The position numbers and the translations under genes are program-made. This document shows, piece by piece, positions 5,272 through 7,654 of a stretch of DNA of 7,654 nt. How positions within the stretch are numbered: the stretch's first letter is position 1; each line of letters opens with the position of its first letter. Below the pieces are notes generated by a model that was not told the DNA's origin, did no database searches, and saw only the letters and a list, made by a program, of their open reading frames with translations. Location of the stretch: the NCBI GenBank assembly GCA_938040725.1, contig CALHZX010000054.1, positions 1-7,654 of the forward strand, in the 5' to 3' direction. Origin of the DNA: an uncultured Actinomyces sp. GTDB taxonomy: Bacteria > Actinomycetota > Actinomycetes > Actinomycetales > Actinomycetaceae.

Positions 5272-6756
5272 TTACGAGTCGAATAGGCAGGCCGCAGCGA
5301 CCGGATCCGGCTTACCCGTGGTCGTGGTCGGGAGCGCGTCGACGACCAGGACACGACGCACCTTCTCCCAAGGTGCAAGGGAATCGCACAAGGCCTCGGA
5401 CAGGGCGTCGGCACTCAACGACGAGGCCTGGGCGTGGCCCTTGGGAGTGGCGACGATCAGCGCGGCGACGATCTGCCCCCAGCGTTCATCCGGCAGTCCC
5501 ACGACGAGCACATCAGACACGACATCCAGCGAGCGCAGAGCCCGCTCGACGCTCGGTGGAGCGACGAGCTCTCCGGCCGTGTTGATCATGCGGTGGGCGC
5601 GTCCCACCATGTGCAGCCAGCCGTGGGCATCCCGAGTAGCAAGGTCGCCCGTGCGCAGCCACTCCTCGCCGCTCACGACGCCGGGCCCGCGCACCCAGAT
5701 CTCGCCCATCTCATCGACGCCTGCCTCGCGCTCGTCGGAGGCCATGACGCGCAGGTCCACGTAGGGGAAGGGAACCCCCAGCGACCCGGCCGGCGCCGAG
5801 GAATCGGGGGTTGCAACCGTGCCAGCCCCGGAGGTTTCGGTCATGCCCCACACGTGAATGGGGGACAGGTCGACCGCGCGCATCGCCTCCGCGAGGTCCG
5901 CCGTCATCGCGTCGCCGCCGATGAGGGGACGCACCCACGACGACAGGTCCCCGCCGCCGCGCTCATGTTCGTCGAGGATTGCGCGGACAATCGCGGGCAC
6001 GGCGAACATCATCGTGATCCCGTAGCGCTCGATCGCGTCGATCACGCCGCGCGCGTCGAAAGACCCCGGGAAACCGAGCGTGACCAGGGTGCCGCCGTGC
6101 GTCCACACGTCCATCGACGTCCCATTGAAGCCGCCGATGTGACTGGCGGGCGCACACACGCCCACGACCGAGGATGACGGCGCGTAGTCAAAGCCCTCGC
6201 GGAAGTTCGTCGACCCCCACCACATGACCTCGTGGGTGAGCTCGACGGGGCGCGGGGTGCCCGTCGACCCCGACGTAAACAAAATGGCGGCGAGCTCGGT
6301 CCCGCAGCGCGCGGGAGCCTTCTCGATGGGCGCGGCGTGATCCACCCACGCAGCAAGATTCGCAAACGACGCGACCTGCGCGCCCGCTCCGGACAGGGCG
6401 GGAGCGTGGTGGGCCGAGGCCTCGTCGAGAAACACCCACGAGACGCCCACCTGCTCGCACATTGAGGCGAGCGCAGTCGAGGGCATACGCGGGGACAGCG
6501 GTACCGTCACCGCATGCAGCCACGAGGCCGCCACGGCGGCGATGTAGTGCCACGGCGAGTTCGCCCCGATGACGCCGACGCGCGTCCCCACACCAATACC
6601 GGCCGATTCAAAGGCTGCGGCTAGGCGCGCGACGGTGTCCGCAGCCCCGCGCACGCTCCATTCCTGGCCCGTGACCGCGTCCACGAGAGAGAGGCGACCC
6701 GGGTACCGACGGGCTGCGGCGAGCAGTGCCCGCGCGGGCGAATAATCGGGGGTCAC
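5272..6756 (-). CDS. AMP-forming acyl-CoA synthetase family ligase
   Basis: This 494-residue ANL-superfamily enzyme is expected to activate a carboxylic acid with ATP as acyl-AMP and pass it to CoA or another thiol. Core motifs in order: P-loop TSGSTGTPRP (161-170), A5 WGMTETSG (303-310), A7 TGDLA (369-373), A8 GRAHRMINTAGE (385-396) and A10 TTTTGKPDP (477-485) with the catalytic Lys482. The P-loop has Arg169-Pro170 where Lys-Gly is usual. A longer frame reaches upstream, but GTG 6756 is chosen because it overlaps the lipA stop as GTGA, and residues before it lie inside lipA. The substrate cannot be read. The coupling to lipA raises octanoate or lipoate as candidates; an o-succinylbenzoate-CoA ligase (MenE-like) or general fatty acyl-CoA synthetase is equally possible. 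No signal peptide or membrane segment is seen. Confidence 0.88.
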   Translation of the reverse strand: MTPDYSPARALLAAARRYPGRLSLVDAVTGQEWSVRGAADTVARLAAAFESAGIGVGTRVGVIGANSPWHYIAAVAASWLHAVTVPLSPRMPSTALASMCEQVGVSWVFLDEASAHHAPALSGAGAQVASFANLAAWVDHAAPIEKAPARCGTELAAILFTSGSTGTPRPVELTHEVMWWGSTNFREGFDYAPSSSVVGVCAPASHIGGFNGTSMDVWTHGGTLVTLGFPGSFDARGVIDAIERYGITMMFAVPAIVRAILDEHERGGGDLSSWVRPLIGGDAMTADLAEAMRAVDLSPIHVWGMTETSGAGTVATPDSSAPAGSLGVPFPYVDLRVMASDEREAGVDEMGEIWVRGPGVVSGEEWLRTGDLATRDAHGWLHMVGRAHRMINTAGELVAPPSVERALRSLDVVSDVLVVGLPDERWGQIVAALIVATPKGHAQASSLSADALSEALCDSLAPWEKVRRVLVVDALPTTTTGKPDPVAAACLFDS

Positions 6757-7654
6757 GAGGCCGAGGCGGCCTTCACGGCTGTCATCGCTGCGTGACGCTC
6801 CGAGCGCTCCTTCAGACGCGCCAGGACCGAACCGGCCTCCTGCAGCGTCGAGCCGGAGTTGGCGATGTGGCGCAGCTGCTCGGGGATCTCGAAGCCGCGG
6901 GCGCGCATACCCTTGGCCCACAGCAGACCCGCACGGTAGGAGGAACGCACGAGGGGACCGGCCATGACGCCCGCGAAGCCCATCTCCTCGGCCTCGGCGG
7001 CCATCTCGACAAACTCCTCGGGGTGGACCCAGCGGTCGATCGGGTGGTGCAGGGGAGAGGGACGCAGATACTGCGTGAGGGTCAGCAGGTCACAGCCCGA
7101 CTCGTGCAGGTCGCGCATGGCGGCGCTGACTTCCTCGCGCGTCTCGCCCATACCGAGGATCAGGTTCGACTTCGTGACCATGCCGCCGTCGTGGGCACGC
7201 TTGATCATCGCGAGTGAGCGATCGTAGTTGAAGGCGGGACGAATCTTCTTGAAGATGCGCGGCACCGTCTCGAGGTTGTGCGCGAAGACCTGCGGGCCGG
7301 CGTCGATCACCATGTCGATCGAGGAGTCCTGGCCACGGAAGTCATCGACGAGCAGCTCAACGCCGGTGCCCGGATTGAGCTCGTGGATGAGACGACACGT
7401 CTCGGCGTACAGCCACGCGGCACCGTCGGGCAGATCGTCGCGGGTCACGCCCGTGATCGTCACGTAGCGCAGGTCGAGGTCGCGCACGGACTCGGCGATG
7501 CGACGCGGCTCGTCCTTGTCGTACTCGGTGGGGCGCCCCGTCGCGATATCGCAGAAGTCGCAGCGGCGCGTACACAGGGCGCCACCGAGCAGGAACGTCG
7601 CCTCGCGGTCCTGCCAGCACTCGTAGATGTTGGGGCACCCGGCCTCCGCACACA
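6753..7654 (-). CDS. lipA: Lipoyl synthase, 5' end outside the window
   Basis: LipA is a radical SAM enzyme that inserts two sulfurs into protein-bound octanoyl groups to make the lipoyl cofactor of pyruvate dehydrogenase, other 2-oxoacid dehydrogenases and the glycine cleavage system. The 299 visible residues begin at the auxiliary-cluster motif CAEAGCPNIYEC (C-x4-C-x5-C), followed by the radical SAM CTRRCDFC (C-x3-C-x2-C, visible residues 27-34). The conserved blocks VTRDDLPDG, KSNLILGMGET and TQYLRPS follow. RSSYRAG (visible residues 236-242) supplies the serine that ligates the auxiliary cluster, so the enzyme looks active. About 45-60 N-terminal residues are missing beyond the right edge. 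The frame runs in from the window end; an internal GTG at 7487 is not the start. The stop overlaps the start of the acyl ligase, which shows a shared transcript. Confidence 0.97.
   Translation of the reverse strand, partial: CAEAGCPNIYECWQDREATFLLGGALCTRRCDFCDIATGRPTEYDKDEPRRIAESVRDLDLRYVTITGVTRDDLPDGAAWLYAETCRLIHELNPGTGVELLVDDFRGQDSSIDMVIDAGPQVFAHNLETVPRIFKKIRPAFNYDRSLAMIKRAHDGGMVTKSNLILGMGETREEVSAAMRDLHESGCDLLTLTQYLRPSPLHHPIDRWVHPEEFVEMAAEAEEMGFAGVMAGPLVRSSYRAGLLWAKGMRARGFEIPEQLRHIANSGSTLQEAGSVLARLKERSERHAAMTAVKAASAS

Noticed and set aside
5434..6177. A 247-codon open frame on the plus strand opposite the acyl ligase
   Set aside because: It lies wholly antisense to the ligase core motifs, and its composition is typical of a GC-rich shadow frame.
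6757..6921. An N-terminal extension of 55 codons on the acyl ligase
   Set aside because: These codons lie inside lipA in another frame and read as low-complexity Arg, Ala and Gly. The GTG at 6756 overlapping the lipA stop is a better start, and family similarity begins just after it.

Overview
The window looks like chromosomal DNA of a high-GC actinobacterium. Actinomycetaceae such as Schaalia or Actinomyces would fit. The reasons are GC-rich coding DNA, a DUF3052 protein (a family I know only from Actinobacteria), TANNNT-type -10 elements placed at leaderless distance from start codons, and DtxR/IdeR-like iron boxes. The genus is an inference, because no marker gene here fixes it.

Layout, left to right. 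At the left edge (1-16, minus) lie the first codons of a divergent gene with a good ribosome binding site; by analogy with other actinobacteria it may be aceE (pyruvate dehydrogenase E1), but too little is visible to prove it. A divergent control region follows, with two perfect hairpin-type inverted repeats. On the plus strand come a possible leaderless 17-codon leader ORF, a DUF3052 protein (340-741) and tRNA-Val(TAC) (843-916). Everything to the right is on the minus strand: a large STAND NTPase (991-3678), a type II NADH dehydrogenase (3817-5184), an AMP-forming acyl ligase (5272-6756) and a 5'-truncated lipoyl synthase LipA (6753-7654). The ligase is joined to lipA by a 4-base GTGA overlap.

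The right half is a housekeeping block of cofactor and respiratory genes: lipA and the ligase are translationally coupled, and ndh follows behind an 87-bp gap that holds two DtxR-like boxes. If the left-edge gene is aceE, the locus places lipoate synthesis close to the lipoate-dependent pyruvate dehydrogenase, with NDH-2 reoxidising NADH.

The unusual element is the STAND gene between ndh and tRNA-Val. Its GC content is clearly lower in sampled stretches. It encodes a helical N-terminal domain of unknown function, an NB-ARC-like P-loop NTPase and five 42-43-residue TPRs plus a partial sixth. It has its own candidate leaderless promoter, with a perfect 7+7 inverted repeat over the -10. It is bracketed by two copies of a 67-bp direct repeat (56/67 identical), each holding a Rho-independent-type terminator stem and the stop codon of the adjacent gene. 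The simplest reading is that a single-gene, probably defence-type module was inserted downstream of ndh and that the ndh 3' end and terminator were duplicated in the process.
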